Counted from the stretch's first letter, positions 13,567-22,661 are shown. The stretch is 23,123 nt of DNA from Trueperaceae bacterium (GCA_007130355.1 SLSQ01000165.1:1-23123), one strand, 5' to 3'. Notes: a model not told the origin generated them from the sequence alone. Made by a program: numbers and translations.

Positions 13567-14715
13567 ATGCTGATGCCGCGCGCACGCCTCGAAGAGCGGG
13601 AACGCGCCGCCCTCGCTCCGTACGCCGCGCTGGCCGCGGAGAGCCGTGGGCGGACGCACGCGGAGTCGGAAGCCCGCTACCGCACAGCCTTTCAGAAGGA
13701 TCGCGACCGCGTGATCCACACCACCGCCTTCCGCCGGCTCGAGTACAAGACCCAGGTCTTCGTGAACGCGCAGGGGGACCACTACCGCACCCGCCTCACG
13801 CACACGCTCGAAGTGGCGCAGGTCGCCAAGGCGATCTGCCGCGCGCTCGGCGCGAACGAGGACCTGGCGGAGACGATCGCGCTGGCGCACGACCTCGGCC
13901 ACCCGCCGTTCGGGCACGCCGGCGAGGCGGCGCTCGATCGCCTCGCGAGCGAGGTCGGCGGCTTCGACCACAACGTGCAGAGCCTGCGGATCGTCACCGA
14001 GCTCGAGCGGCGCTACCCGGCGTTCGACGGGCTGAACCTGACCTGGGAGACGCTCGAGGGGATCATGAAGCACGAGACGGAGTACGACCTGCCCGACGCC
14101 GCCTGGGAACCGGACCGCCGGCCCGCCCTCGAAGCGCAGATCGTGAACCTCGCCGACGAGATGGCGTACAACGCGCACGACCTGGACGACGGGCTGCGCG
14201 CCGGGCTGCTCGACGGCGTCCGGATCGCCGAACTGCCGTGGCTGGCGGAGCGGATCGAGGCGTTGGGCGCGGACCCGGCACGGTTCGGGGACGAGGAACG
14301 CTACCGCCTGGTGCGGGACGTGCTCGGGCGCAGCATCGAGGACGTGATCGTGGCGACGCACGCGCGGTTGGAACGGTTCGGCGTCGACTCGGTCGAGGCG
14401 GTGCGGGCCCACCCCGAACCGCTGGCGAGCGGTTCCGACGAAGGCACGCGCGAGCAGGCCGAGCTGAAGCGGTTCCTCTACGCCAACCTCTACCGGCACC
14501 ACCGGCAGATCCGCATGTCCCGCAAGGCGGACCGGATCCTCTCGGAGCTGCACCAGGCGTACGTCGCGACGCCGACCATGCTGCCCCCGGAGTGGCAGGC
14601 CGCCGCCGACGAGCGGGGCCTGCTGCGGGCCGTCACCGACTATCTGGCCGGCTTCACCGACCGGTTCGCGGGGGACGAGTACCGACGCCTCTTCGACCCC
14701 GCCTCGCTGACCTGA
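13567..14715 (+). CDS. Deoxyguanosinetriphosphate triphosphohydrolase-like HD protein (dNTPase)
   Basis: HD-superfamily enzymes of this group hydrolyse dNTPs to deoxynucleoside and triphosphate, shaping dNTP pools. The 382-aa product has the N-terminal signature SEARYRTAFQKDRDRVIHTTAFRRLEYKTQVF (34-65), the metal-binding His79 in RLTHTLEVAQ, His108-Asp109 in AHDLGHPPFGHAGE, and Asp197 in NLADEMAYNAHD. The length and absence of an E. coli Dgt-type insertion match the shorter 'dGTPase-like' family found in Thermus and most bacteria, often with broad dNTP activity. The ATG at 13567 follows TACCGT by 6 nt; an ATG at 13573 and a GTG at 13531 are alternatives, but the GTG lies upstream of the box. 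Divergent from the HisN-like gene and convergent with the lipoprotein gene. Confidence 0.93.
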   Translation: MLMPRARLEERERAALAPYAALAAESRGRTHAESEARYRTAFQKDRDRVIHTTAFRRLEYKTQVFVNAQGDHYRTRLTHTLEVAQVAKAICRALGANEDLAETIALAHDLGHPPFGHAGEAALDRLASEVGGFDHNVQSLRIVTELERRYPAFDGLNLTWETLEGIMKHETEYDLPDAAWEPDRRPALEAQIVNLADEMAYNAHDLDDGLRAGLLDGVRIAELPWLAERIEALGADPARFGDEERYRLVRDVLGRSIEDVIVATHARLERFGVDSVEAVRAHPEPLASGSDEGTREQAELKRFLYANLYRHHRQIRMSRKADRILSELHQAYVATPTMLPPEWQAAADERGLLRAVTDYLAGFTDRFAGDEYRRLFDPASLT

Positions 14716-14720
14716 CGCCC

Positions 14721-14750
14721 TCCCGAGCGCCTCCGGGACGGCGCGCCGTC
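14721..14750. terminator. Inverted repeats between convergent dNTPase and lipoprotein genes
   Basis: TCCCG (14721-14725) pairs with CGGGA (14734-14738), and the perfect palindrome GACGGCGCGCCGTC follows at 14737-14750, touching the lipoprotein stop codon. There is no T-run. It is plausibly a bidirectional RNA hairpin. Confidence 0.3.
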
Positions 14751-15909
14751 AGTCGCTCCGGGCGACCGCGAACAGCGTGCCGTCGTCCGGATCGCGGAAC
14801 CAGACCACGTCGGCGTCGCTCCCGAGGACGGTCGCGAGGACCCACGGCGCGGTCAACGCCTGCGTCTGGATGCCGTCCGGGTCCGGTTCGGTCAGCCGCA
14901 GGTCGACGAAGAGCTCGCTGCCGTCCCGGTACGTCCGTACCACCTCGATGCCGTAGCCGCCGGTCGGTCGTTGGGCCAGCCGGATCCCGACCAGGGTCTC
15001 GCGACCGAACCGCACCTCCGGCAGGGGCGGCGTCGAGCCGGGGTGCACCTGGTTCCAGAAGGTGCGCAGTTCGTCGCGGTCGCGCAGCAGCACGAACCGG
15101 TCGCGGTCGGGCGCCGCGCCCTGCGCGCCGCGGGCGATCACCTCGTGCAGCGAGGTGCGCTGCGGCGCCCGATAGGCGCTGGCGTCGGTCTCGACGCCCG
15201 TCTGGACGTGGAAGAGGCTGTGGCGGTACTCGTCGACGCCGTCCGGGGCGCGCGGCGCCCAGGCCGGACGGTCGCGTTCCGCCTCGTCGTCGTCGCTCAG
15301 GAAGTCGAGCACGGTGCGGGGTTCCGCCTCCTCGTCCGGGCGTTCCCACGACACCACCTTCCGTGCGCCGTCGGAGGCGAGGCCGCGGGCGAGCGCGTCC
15401 GCCTCGGCGGGCGTCAACGCGCCCGCGCCGCGGAACGGGTTGGAGACCGGGCGAGGTGCGAAGTCGACGACGAGCGGCGCCGTCATGTCGCGCGGAAGCT
15501 CGAACCAGCGGTCGCCGTCGAAGTACCAGGCCCGATCGACCGGGCGCTCGACCGTCAGGCGCAGGTCGCTGCTGAGCGGTACGCGCACGGCGCGCAGCGG
15601 CGGGTCGCCGACCGCGTCGAACCGGTCGCGCAGGAACGGTTCCTCGTCGTCGCCCAGGCGGTGGGCGCCCGCCACCGCGAACGGCACGTCCTCGGCGGCG
15701 TCGCCGACGCGTTCGCCGAGGGCCACGTCGGTGCCTTCCGGCAGGGGCAGGCGGGCGGCACCGCCGAAGGCGTAGCCGTAGCGGTACCGCTCGACCGAGG
15801 TCTCGTCGGCGAGCACGACCTCGTGCAGGGAGCGGGTGCCTTCGGGGGCGCAGGCGGCGGTCCACAGCAGACCGGCCAGTCCGAGCAGGGGGAGCAGGTT
15901 CCGTCGCAT
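14749..15909 (-). CDS. Lipoprotein with PrcB-like C-terminal domain
   Basis: A 386-aa envelope protein. The N-terminus RRNLLPLLGLAGLLWTAAC is a lipoprotein signal with a lipobox ending in Cys20 (T-A-A-C). The middle is charged and hydrophilic, including the acidic run SDDDEAERDR (205-214). The last third, from FVLLRDRDELRTFW (272-285) through FGRETLVGIRLAQRPTGGYGIEV (301-323) and LTEPDPDGIQTQALTAPW (339-356), resembles the PrcB C-terminal domain (named from the spirochaete protease complex subunit PrcB). The word SLHEV occurs twice, at 27-31 and 253-257, which might mark two related halves. An in-frame ATG at 15990 lies upstream of the promoter box and would bury the signal peptide, so 15909 is chosen. 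An extended -10 ends 8 nt before the ATG. It is divergent from the secreted flavoprotein; a functional pair is possible but unproven. Confidence 0.85.
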   Translation of the reverse strand: MRRNLLPLLGLAGLLWTAACAPEGTRSLHEVVLADETSVERYRYGYAFGGAARLPLPEGTDVALGERVGDAAEDVPFAVAGAHRLGDDEEPFLRDRFDAVGDPPLRAVRVPLSSDLRLTVERPVDRAWYFDGDRWFELPRDMTAPLVVDFAPRPVSNPFRGAGALTPAEADALARGLASDGARKVVSWERPDEEAEPRTVLDFLSDDDEAERDRPAWAPRAPDGVDEYRHSLFHVQTGVETDASAYRAPQRTSLHEVIARGAQGAAPDRDRFVLLRDRDELRTFWNQVHPGSTPPLPEVRFGRETLVGIRLAQRPTGGYGIEVVRTYRDGSELFVDLRLTEPDPDGIQTQALTAPWVLATVLGSDADVVWFRDPDDGTLFAVARSD

Positions 15910-15917
15910 CGTCCGCG

Positions 15918-15926
15918 ACGATAGCA
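15918..15926 (-). promoter_or_regulatory. Extended -10 of the lipoprotein gene
   Basis: TGC-TATCGT on the minus strand with 8 nt to the ATG (15909-15907), so the transcript is leaderless or nearly so. Confidence 0.5.
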
Positions 15927-15964
15927 CCGGTCGCGGGGCGACGCGGAACTCATGAACCGAGCCG

Positions 15965-15970
15965 TACCCT
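15965..15970 (+). promoter_or_regulatory. -10 box of the secreted flavoprotein gene, leaderless arrangement
   Basis: TACCCT followed by 7 nt and the ATG at 15978. Confidence 0.5.
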
Positions 15971-15977
15971 GCGTCGC

Positions 15978-17837
15978 ATGGACGCCGCACGCCGCACGGA
16001 CGACGCCCGTTCCGCCTCCGCCGCCGCCCGCCGCCGCCCGCTCTGGCCCACGGTCGCGCTCGCGCTGCTCCTGCTCGCCGGCGCGACGCCGGCCGCGGCG
16101 GGGCCGGAGCCGACCTCCGAACTGGGACCGGACGCCTACGACGTGGTCGTGCTCGGCAGCGAGCCGGAGGCGATCGCCGCCGCCGTGGCCGCCGCCGAGT
16201 CGGGCGCCGCGACCCTTCTGGCGACCCCGGACGCCCGGCTCGGCGGACTCTTCACGCTCGGCGCCATGAACGTGCTCGACGTACGGACCACGCCGGTGTC
16301 GACCCACGAGGGGATCTTCCGGCGCTGGTGGGACCGCGTCGGTGGCGGCCGGTCGTTCGATCCGGAGCGGGCCGAATCGGTCTTCGCCGAGCTCCTCGCC
16401 GAGGCGGGGGTCGAGGTCCGCCTCGGCGTGCGCGACCTTCGGATCGCGTCCGAGGAGGGCGCGGTGGCGGGCGTCGTCTGGGAGGGCGGCGGCGCGCGCG
16501 CTCGCCAGGCGATCGACGGGGACCAGGACCTCGCCTTCGCCGTCGCGGCCGGCGCGCGGGCGGACGTCGGCTTCGAGCGGTTCGGCGTGTCGCTGCGGAT
16601 GGCGGACACGCTCGTGTTCCGGATCGACGGGATCGACTGGGGCGCGCTGCGGTCGGCCGCGAACCGTCTCGGCCGTTCGTGGGCCACCGTCGACGACCGC
16701 GTCGCGTGGGGGCACTTCGGGGGCGTGCCGGCCTCGTACCCGGCCGAACGGGCCGGCATGCGCCTGCGGGGCCTGAACCTGGGACGCGACGACCACGGTC
16801 GGGTCTGGGCGAACGCGCTGTTGATCCACGACGTCGACTGGACCGACGAAGGCGACCGCGCCCGCGCTCGACGCGAAGCGGCCACGGAGGCGGAGCGCGC
16901 CGTCGACTGGCTGCGGACGCGCCTGCCCGGCTTCGAGTCCGCGCGCCTGGGCGGGGTGGCCGAGCGGCTGTACCTGCGCGAGACGCGCCACCTGCACGCC
17001 GTCTGCGTGCTGGACGCCGACCACCTGCTGGACGGCCGGACCGGCGCGTTCGACGTGGCGATGGGCGGCTACCCGCTCGACCTCCAGGCGCTCACGCCGC
17101 ACGACTCCGGCTACGTGTTCGGCACCCCGCCGGTGTACGGGATCCCGCTCTGCGTGGCGGTGCCGGAGCACGGTCCGGCCGGCCTCTGGGCGGTGGGTCG
17201 TTCGGCCGGGTACGACGCGGTGGCGCACTCGAGCGTCCGCGTGGTGCCGACCGGCATGGCGGTGGCGGAGGGCGTCGGCGTCGCCGCCGCGCGCGCGGCT
17301 CGGCTCGACGGCGACCCGGCCGACCCACGCTCCCTGGCGACCGACGCGGCGTTCGTGGCGGAGGTCCGCCGCGCCCTGCGCGACCGGGACGCGTACCTGC
17401 CCGACCCGCGTCCGCCCCGTCCGGTGGGGCCGGTCGACCACCCGCACCATCGGGCGTACCGGACGCTGCTCGGCCGGGGCCTGGCGCTGGGCGGCTACGA
17501 CAACGCGCCGAACCTCGGTGCCGACGTCGCGGCGCTCTCGTACGTGTACCTCGCGGCGAACGTCGCGACCCGGTTCCTGCACGCGCCGGAGGTGGCCCGC
17601 GACCTGGTCGCGTCGCACGGCGGCGCCGCCGGACCGGCGGAGGCGTCGGGGGTCGCTCCGGTGCAACGGTCCGCCTCCTGCCGCTTGGGCGGCCCCTGTC
17701 CGGACGACGCCACGCCCGCCGCGCTCCGTGCCGTCGGCCTCTGGCCCGACGGCGTGCCCACGAGCGGGACGGTCACGCGCGGCGCCGGCTACGCGCTCGC
17801 GGTCGCGCTGATCGAGGCGACCTCGGCCCCGCGCTGA
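15978..17837 (+). CDS. Secreted FAD-dependent oxidoreductase-like protein (FAD_oxidored type)
   Basis: A 619-aa protein with a long Arg-rich n-region, a hydrophobic core (LWPTVALALLLLAGA, 22-36) and an Ala-rich Sec signal peptidase site after about residue 41 (ATPAAA/G), so it is exported. The mature part opens with a Rossmann-like unit, YDVVVLGSEPEAIAAAVAAAESG (54-76), then RLGGLFTLGAMNVLD (87-101), the layout of the FAD_oxidored family. The usual GxGxxG is degraded to G60-S-E-P-E-A65. Further blocks are LPGFESARLGGVAERLYLRETRH and GIPLCVAVPEHGPAGLWAVGRSAGYDAVAHSSVRV, the latter resembling the FAD-closing part. The C-terminal end has a Cys pair (C568, C574) and a stretch PAALRAVGLWPDG...VTRGAGYALAVALIEA that recalls an SLH repeat. 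The substrate is unknown, and loss of FAD binding is possible. Divergent from the PrcB-like lipoprotein and convergent with purF. Confidence 0.85.
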   Translation: MDAARRTDDARSASAAARRRPLWPTVALALLLLAGATPAAAGPEPTSELGPDAYDVVVLGSEPEAIAAAVAAAESGAATLLATPDARLGGLFTLGAMNVLDVRTTPVSTHEGIFRRWWDRVGGGRSFDPERAESVFAELLAEAGVEVRLGVRDLRIASEEGAVAGVVWEGGGARARQAIDGDQDLAFAVAAGARADVGFERFGVSLRMADTLVFRIDGIDWGALRSAANRLGRSWATVDDRVAWGHFGGVPASYPAERAGMRLRGLNLGRDDHGRVWANALLIHDVDWTDEGDRARARREAATEAERAVDWLRTRLPGFESARLGGVAERLYLRETRHLHAVCVLDADHLLDGRTGAFDVAMGGYPLDLQALTPHDSGYVFGTPPVYGIPLCVAVPEHGPAGLWAVGRSAGYDAVAHSSVRVVPTGMAVAEGVGVAAARAARLDGDPADPRSLATDAAFVAEVRRALRDRDAYLPDPRPPRPVGPVDHPHHRAYRTLLGRGLALGGYDNAPNLGADVAALSYVYLAANVATRFLHAPEVARDLVASHGGAAGPAEASGVAPVQRSASCRLGGPCPDDATPAALRAVGLWPDGVPTSGTVTRGAGYALAVALIEATSAPR

Positions 17838-17840
17838 CGT

Positions 17841-17884
17841 CCGCCGTGCGGGCCGCTCGCCGCGGCTCGGGGGCCGAACGGCGG
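17841..17884. terminator. Inverted repeat between convergent flavoprotein and purF
   Basis: CCGCCGT (17841-17847) pairs with ACGGCGG (17878-17884), enclosing more GC-rich self-complementary sequence and filling the 48-bp gap. It lacks a T-run. Confidence 0.3.
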
Positions 17885-17885
17885 C

Positions 17886-19349
17886 TCACAGCACGCCGAG
17901 CGCTTCGAGGGTCTCCTTCTCGACCTCGTCGCCGGGATGGCCGGCCGGGTAGTGCCCGTCGAAGCAGGCGGTGCAGGTCCGGCCGATGCCGATCGCGGCC
18001 CGCAGGCCGTCCTCGCTGAGGTAGGCGAGGCTCTCGGCGCCGATCCGTTCGCGGATCGCCTCGACCGTCATGGTGGCGGCGGCCAGCTCCTTGCGGGCGG
18101 CGGTGTCGATCCCGTAGTAGCACGGCCAGCGGATCGGCGGGCTCGACACCCGGAAGTGCACCTCGCGCGCGCCGGCCTCGCGCAGCAGGCCGACGATCCG
18201 GCCGGAGGTGGTGCCCCGCACGATCGAGTCGTCGACGAGCACGACCCGTTTCCCGGCCACGGCGCCGGTGGCGGCCAGCTTGAGGCGCACCTTCCGCTCG
18301 CGTAGGCGCTGGTTCGGGTTGATGAAGGTACGGCCGGCGTACGGACTCTTGTAGAGTCCGATCTCGTACGGCACGCCGCTGGCGCGGGCGTAGCCGAGCG
18401 CGGCGGCGAGGCCGGATTCCGGTACGCCCACGACCAGGTCGACGTCGGCGGGCGCCTCGTGGAAGAGCCGCTCCCCCATGCGGATGCGGGCCTCGTGGAC
18501 CGGGGCGCCGTCGAGGGTCGCGTCGCCGCGGGCGAAGTAGATCCACTCGAAGGCGCACGGGGTCGGCTCGGGGGGCAGCACCTGGCGCTCGGTCAGTCCG
18601 TCCGGTCCGGCCGAGACGATCTCGCCCGGCCGGACGTCGCGCAGGAAGCGCGCCCCGATCACCGAGAGCGCGGCCGGTTCGCTGGCGAAGACGTAGCCGC
18701 CGTCGTCGGTCCGGCCGATCACGAGCGGGCGCACGCCGTGCCGGTCGCGCAGCGCGACGATCCGGTCGCGGTCGGCGAGCACCACGGCGAAGCCGCCCTC
18801 GAGCTCGGTCATGGCGCGTGCGGTGGCGTCGATCAGGTCCAGGTCGGCATAGCGGGCGACGAGGTTGATCATCACCTCGCTGTCGTTCGTGGTCTGGAAG
18901 ACGGCGCCCTCGTCGAGCATCCGGTCGCGCATCGGGCGGGCGTTCGTGAAGTTGCCGTTGTGCGCCAGCGCGATCAGGCCCTTGTTGCTGCGGACGGTGA
19001 GCGGCTGGGCGTTGAAGCGGTGGCTGGAGCCGGTGGTCGAGTAGCGAGTGTGCCCGATGCCCACGCGCGCGCCGGCGAACCGCAGCCGGTCGAGGCGGTC
19101 CTCGTCGAACACCTCGGCCACCAGGCCCATGTCCTTCTCGATCCGGAACTCGCTCCCGCCGGTGACGGCGATGCCGCACGACTCCTGCCCGCGGTGCTGG
19201 AGGGCGAACAGGCCCAGGTGGCAGAGGCCGGCCACGTCGCGGGCGTCGCCGGCCGGGGCCGGACCGTCGACGCCGTTCGGCGGGTCGCCGAGCCGAACCG
19301 CGACGACGCCGCACTCTTCGACCGGTCGGTCGTCTCGGAAGGTGCTCAC
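17886..19349 (-). CDS. purF: Amidophosphoribosyltransferase PurF
   Basis: The first committed step of purine synthesis: PRPP + glutamine to phosphoribosylamine. The 487-aa product has a 12-residue propeptide before the catalytic Cys13 (EECGVVAV), as in the Bacillus-type enzyme that is processed to expose Cys. Other glutaminase residues are in GHTRYSTTG (99-107) and AHNGNFTN (129-136). The PRTase part has the PRPP motif VLVDDSIVRGTTSG (370-383). Four cysteines at 265, 410, 459 and 462 match the [4Fe-4S] ligands of the Bacillus enzyme, so this is the Fe-S form. An extra Gly/Pro/Asp-rich loop lies at 21-39. The GTG start has GGAGG with 5 nt spacing. It is last in purQ-purL-purF, 37 bp after purL. 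Confidence 0.97.
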   Translation of the reverse strand: MSTFRDDRPVEECGVVAVRLGDPPNGVDGPAPAGDARDVAGLCHLGLFALQHRGQESCGIAVTGGSEFRIEKDMGLVAEVFDEDRLDRLRFAGARVGIGHTRYSTTGSSHRFNAQPLTVRSNKGLIALAHNGNFTNARPMRDRMLDEGAVFQTTNDSEVMINLVARYADLDLIDATARAMTELEGGFAVVLADRDRIVALRDRHGVRPLVIGRTDDGGYVFASEPAALSVIGARFLRDVRPGEIVSAGPDGLTERQVLPPEPTPCAFEWIYFARGDATLDGAPVHEARIRMGERLFHEAPADVDLVVGVPESGLAAALGYARASGVPYEIGLYKSPYAGRTFINPNQRLRERKVRLKLAATGAVAGKRVVLVDDSIVRGTTSGRIVGLLREAGAREVHFRVSSPPIRWPCYYGIDTAARKELAAATMTVEAIRERIGAESLAYLSEDGLRAAIGIGRTCTACFDGHYPAGHPGDEVEKETLEALGVL

Positions 19350-19390
19350 GGTCTCCTCCGTCCGCGGGGGGTGCGCGTCGCGGTCGTCAT
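19346..19390 (-). other. 14-codon open frame bridging purL and purF (possible coupling minigene)
   Basis: The purL stop TGA is part of ATGA, opening a new frame (MTTATRTPRGRRRP) whose TGA stop overlaps the purF GTG (GTGA). A ribosome finishing purL could re-initiate here and be delivered to the purF start. The frame also covers the purF ribosome binding site. It may be chance; no protein function is suggested. Confidence 0.25.
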
Positions 19391-21653
19391 CCGTCCCGCA
19401 GCGCCTCTTCGATCGGCGCCTCGTGCGCCGACCGCAACCGCGCCACCGGACGGCGGACGGTGCGGTCGGGGTCGGTCAGGCGCAGCACCAGGGCGTCGCC
19501 GCCGGCTCGGCCCAGCACCGACCAGGGCACCCCCGCCGTCCGCAGCGCCGCTTCGATCGCGTCGCTCCGGTCCGGAGGCGCTGCGATCACGATCCGCCCG
19601 GGCGCTTCGCCGAAGAGCGCGGCGTCCCAGCGGGTGCCGGTAGGCGCTCCGGCGCTGGCGTCGATCGCGGCGCCCACGTCGTTCGGGAAGGTCATCTCGG
19701 CCACCGCGACGGCGAGGCCGCCTTCGCCCACGTCGTGCGCGGTGTCGATGAAGCCGTCCTGGATCAACCGGCGCACGACGGTGCCTACGGCGGCTTCGCG
19801 CGCCAGGTCGCAGGCGGGCGGCGCGCCCTCCTCGAGGCCGTGCAGGTGGGCGAGGTAGGCGCTGCCGCCGAGTTCGTCCGTCCCCTCGCCGACCAGCCAG
19901 AGCCGGTCGCCGGCGCGCTTCAGTCCGAGGGTGGCGTGGCGGCGCACGTCGGGCAGCACGCCGACCATGCCGACGGTGGGGCTGGGCGGAATCGCCCGGT
20001 CGACGTCGCCGTCGCGCCACTGGTTGTAGAGGCTGACGTTGCCGCCGGTGACGGGGGTGCCGAGGGCGGCGCAGGCGTCGCGCAGCCCGTCGACGGCGCG
20101 GACCATCTGGTGGTAGACGGTCGGGCGCTCGGGGTTGCCGAAGTTCAGGTTGTCGGTCACGCCGAGCGGTTCGGCCCCGACGGAGCTCAGGTTCCGGTAC
20201 GCCTCGGCCACGGAGAGGACCGCGCCGGCGTACGGGTCGAGCGAGGCGAGGCGCGGGTTCGCGTCGACGGTCGCGGCGACGCCCTGGCGGGCGCCCTTGA
20301 TGCGGAGCACCGCCGCGTCGGCCGCGCCGGGGGCCACCACCGTGTCGGTCCGTACCTGGTGATCGAACTGGCGCCAGATCGGCTCGGTCGAGGCGAGCCC
20401 GGGCGCGGCGACCAGCGCCTCGAGCACGGCGCCCGGATCGTCGGGCAGCTGTGGGTCGGGCCTCCGGGCGCGCGCCGCGGCGACCGCCGGGTCCTCGTGG
20501 TGGTCGCGTTCGTACGCCGGAGGTTCGTTCACCAGCGCCACCGGCAGGTCGGCCACCACCCGACCGCCCGAGAGCACCCGGAACGCGTCGTGGTCCTCGA
20601 CCGTCCCGATCCAGGCGTGGTCGAGCTCGTAGCGGTCGAGGATCGCCACGACCTCCTCCTCGCGGCCCGGTTCCACGGTGAGGACCATCCGCTCCTGCGA
20701 CTCGGAAAGCATCACCTCGAACGGGGTCATCCCACGTTCGCGCCTCGGTACGGCGTCGACGTCCAGGTCGACCCCGCGCCCGGCCCGGTGCGCCATCTCG
20801 GCGACGCTGCTGGTGAGGCCGGCGGCGCCCATGTCCTGCACGCCGACCGCCACGCCGGCGGCGGTGACGGCGAGGGTCGCCTCGAGCAGCTGCTTCTCGA
20901 GGAACGGGTCGCCGACCTGCACGGCCGGCCGGTCCTCGGAGGAGCCGCCGTGCAGGTCGGCCGAGGCGAAGACCGCGCCGCCGAGGCCGTCCCGGCCGGT
21001 GCGGGAGCCCACGTAGAGCAACCGGTTCCCGGGCGCGCCGACGGTGCCGCTCTGCAGCTCCTCGGTGCGCAGGACGCCGAGCGCCATCACGTTCACGAGC
21101 GGGTTCTCGAGGTACCCGGGGTGGAAGGCGAGGTCGCCGCCGACGGTGGGCACGCCGACGGCGTTGCCGTACGAGGCGATCCCCTCGACCACGCCGTGCA
21201 GCAGGTAGCGCGTGCGCGGATGCTCGAGCGGGCCGAACCGGAGCGAGTCGAGGACGGCGATCGGTCGGGCGCCCATCGCGAAGATGTCGCGGAGGATCCC
21301 GCCGACGCCGGTGGCGGCTCCTTGGACCGGCTCGACGGCGCTGGGGTGGTTGTGGCTCTCCATCTTGAAGGCGAGCGCCAGGCCGTCCCCGAGGTCGACG
21401 ACGCCGGCGTTCTCGCCCGGTCCCTGCAGCACCTGCGGGCCCTCGGTCGGCAGACGGCGAAGCAACGGGCGGGAGTTCTTGTAGCCGCAATGCTCGCTCC
21501 AGAGCGCGCCGGCCATGGCGGCCTCGAGCGCGTTCGGGGCGCGGCCCATGCCGGCGGCGATGCGGTCGAACTCGTCGGCGGTGAGGCCGAACTCGGACGC
21601 TCGGGCGCGCAGGTCGGACCCCGCGGCCGCCGCGGCGTGCACACGCTCCCCGC

Positions 21654-21657
<4 letters not shown>
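19387..21657 (-). CDS. purL: Phosphoribosylformylglycinamidine synthase, PurL subunit
   Basis: Catalyses the ATP-dependent conversion of FGAR to FGAM with ammonia supplied by PurQ. The 756-aa product is the small PurL form that works with separate PurQ and PurS. Signatures: WSEHCGYKNSRPLL with His56 (53-66), KMESHNHPSAVEPVQGAATGVGGILRDIF (98-126), the glycine-rich QDMGAAGLTSS block, SESQERM, TDNLNFGNPERP, VTGGNVSLYNQW, and DVGEGGLAVAVAEM near the C-terminus, the duplicated ATP-binding AIR-synthase-like architecture. The ATG overlaps the purQ stop by 4 bp (ATGA). An in-frame extension reaches further upstream inside purQ but is antisense-style Arg/Pro noise. Codon use matches the neighbours. 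Confidence 0.96.
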
Positions 21658-22367
<710 letters not shown>

Positions 22368-22410
22368 GGAACGAAGACCCTCCGAAACGACGGGCGCGTA
22401 GCCCCGGGGC

Positions 22411-22419
22411 ATGCTAGCA
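22411..22419 (-). promoter_or_regulatory. Extended -10 of the purQLF operon
   Basis: TGC-TAGCAT on the minus strand, which would give a leader of about 38 nt containing the GGAGGG site. The bases TGCTAGCA are themselves palindromic. No purine riboswitch or obvious PurR-type operator is visible in this short leader. Confidence 0.5.
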
Positions 22420-22465
22420 CCGGCGTTCCGTCGTGCGGTCGCGGCGGAAACTGCATCGGCGCCGG

Positions 22466-22494
22466 TTGACCGGACCCCCGCCCGTTGCTAGATT
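22466..22494 (+). promoter_or_regulatory. Consensus-like promoter of tRNA-Leu
   Basis: TTGACC (22466-22471), 17 bp, then TAGATT (22489-22494) in a TGC-extended context. It is the best -35/-10 pair in the window, as expected for a tRNA gene. The tRNA 5' end lies 17 nt downstream of the -10, so a short leader is trimmed. Confidence 0.75.
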
Positions 22495-22510
22495 CGGACA
22501 TTGGTCCCGC

Positions 22511-22594
22511 GCCGGGATGGCGGAACGGTAGACGCAGTAGACTCAAAATCTACCGGGGAGACCCGTGCGGGTTCGAATCCCGCTCCCGGCACCA
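22511..22594 (+). tRNA. tRNA-Leu (anticodon CAA)
   Basis: An 84-nt type II tRNA. The acceptor GCCGGGA pairs with TCCCGGC, followed by the discriminator A and an encoded CCA. The D arm contains GGCGGAACGGTAGAC. The anticodon stem GTAGA/TCTAC has loop CTCAAAA with anticodon CAA (reads UUG). The long variable arm CGGGGAGACCCGT and the T arm GCGGG-TTCGAAT-CCCGC complete it. The long variable arm is typical of leucine tRNAs. tRNA-Leu next to secG is a linkage seen in many bacteria. Confidence 0.97.
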
Positions 22595-22661
22595 GGTTCC
22601 GTCGACGCCGTTCCGTCGGCGTCGCTCGTCGCGAACGCTCAGGCGACCCCGCGCACCCGTT

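Noticed and set aside
14737..14750. Perfect palindrome GACGGCGCGCCGTC as a protein binding site
   Set aside because: It sits between convergent genes, overlapping a stop codon, and is GC-only in a GC-rich genome. A hairpin role is simpler.
15910..15990. Upstream start at 15990 for the lipoprotein
   Set aside because: It would place about 27 residues before the lipoprotein signal and lies upstream of the -10 box.
22368..22412. Upstream in-frame start giving a longer PurQ
   Set aside because: It would begin at the promoter -10 box and add residues that PurQ proteins lack; the ribosome binding site points to 22367.
22368..22510. Purine riboswitch or other structured regulator ahead of purQLF
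   Set aside because: The leader from the -10 to purQ is only about 38 nt, too short for a purine riboswitch, and shows no matching conserved core.
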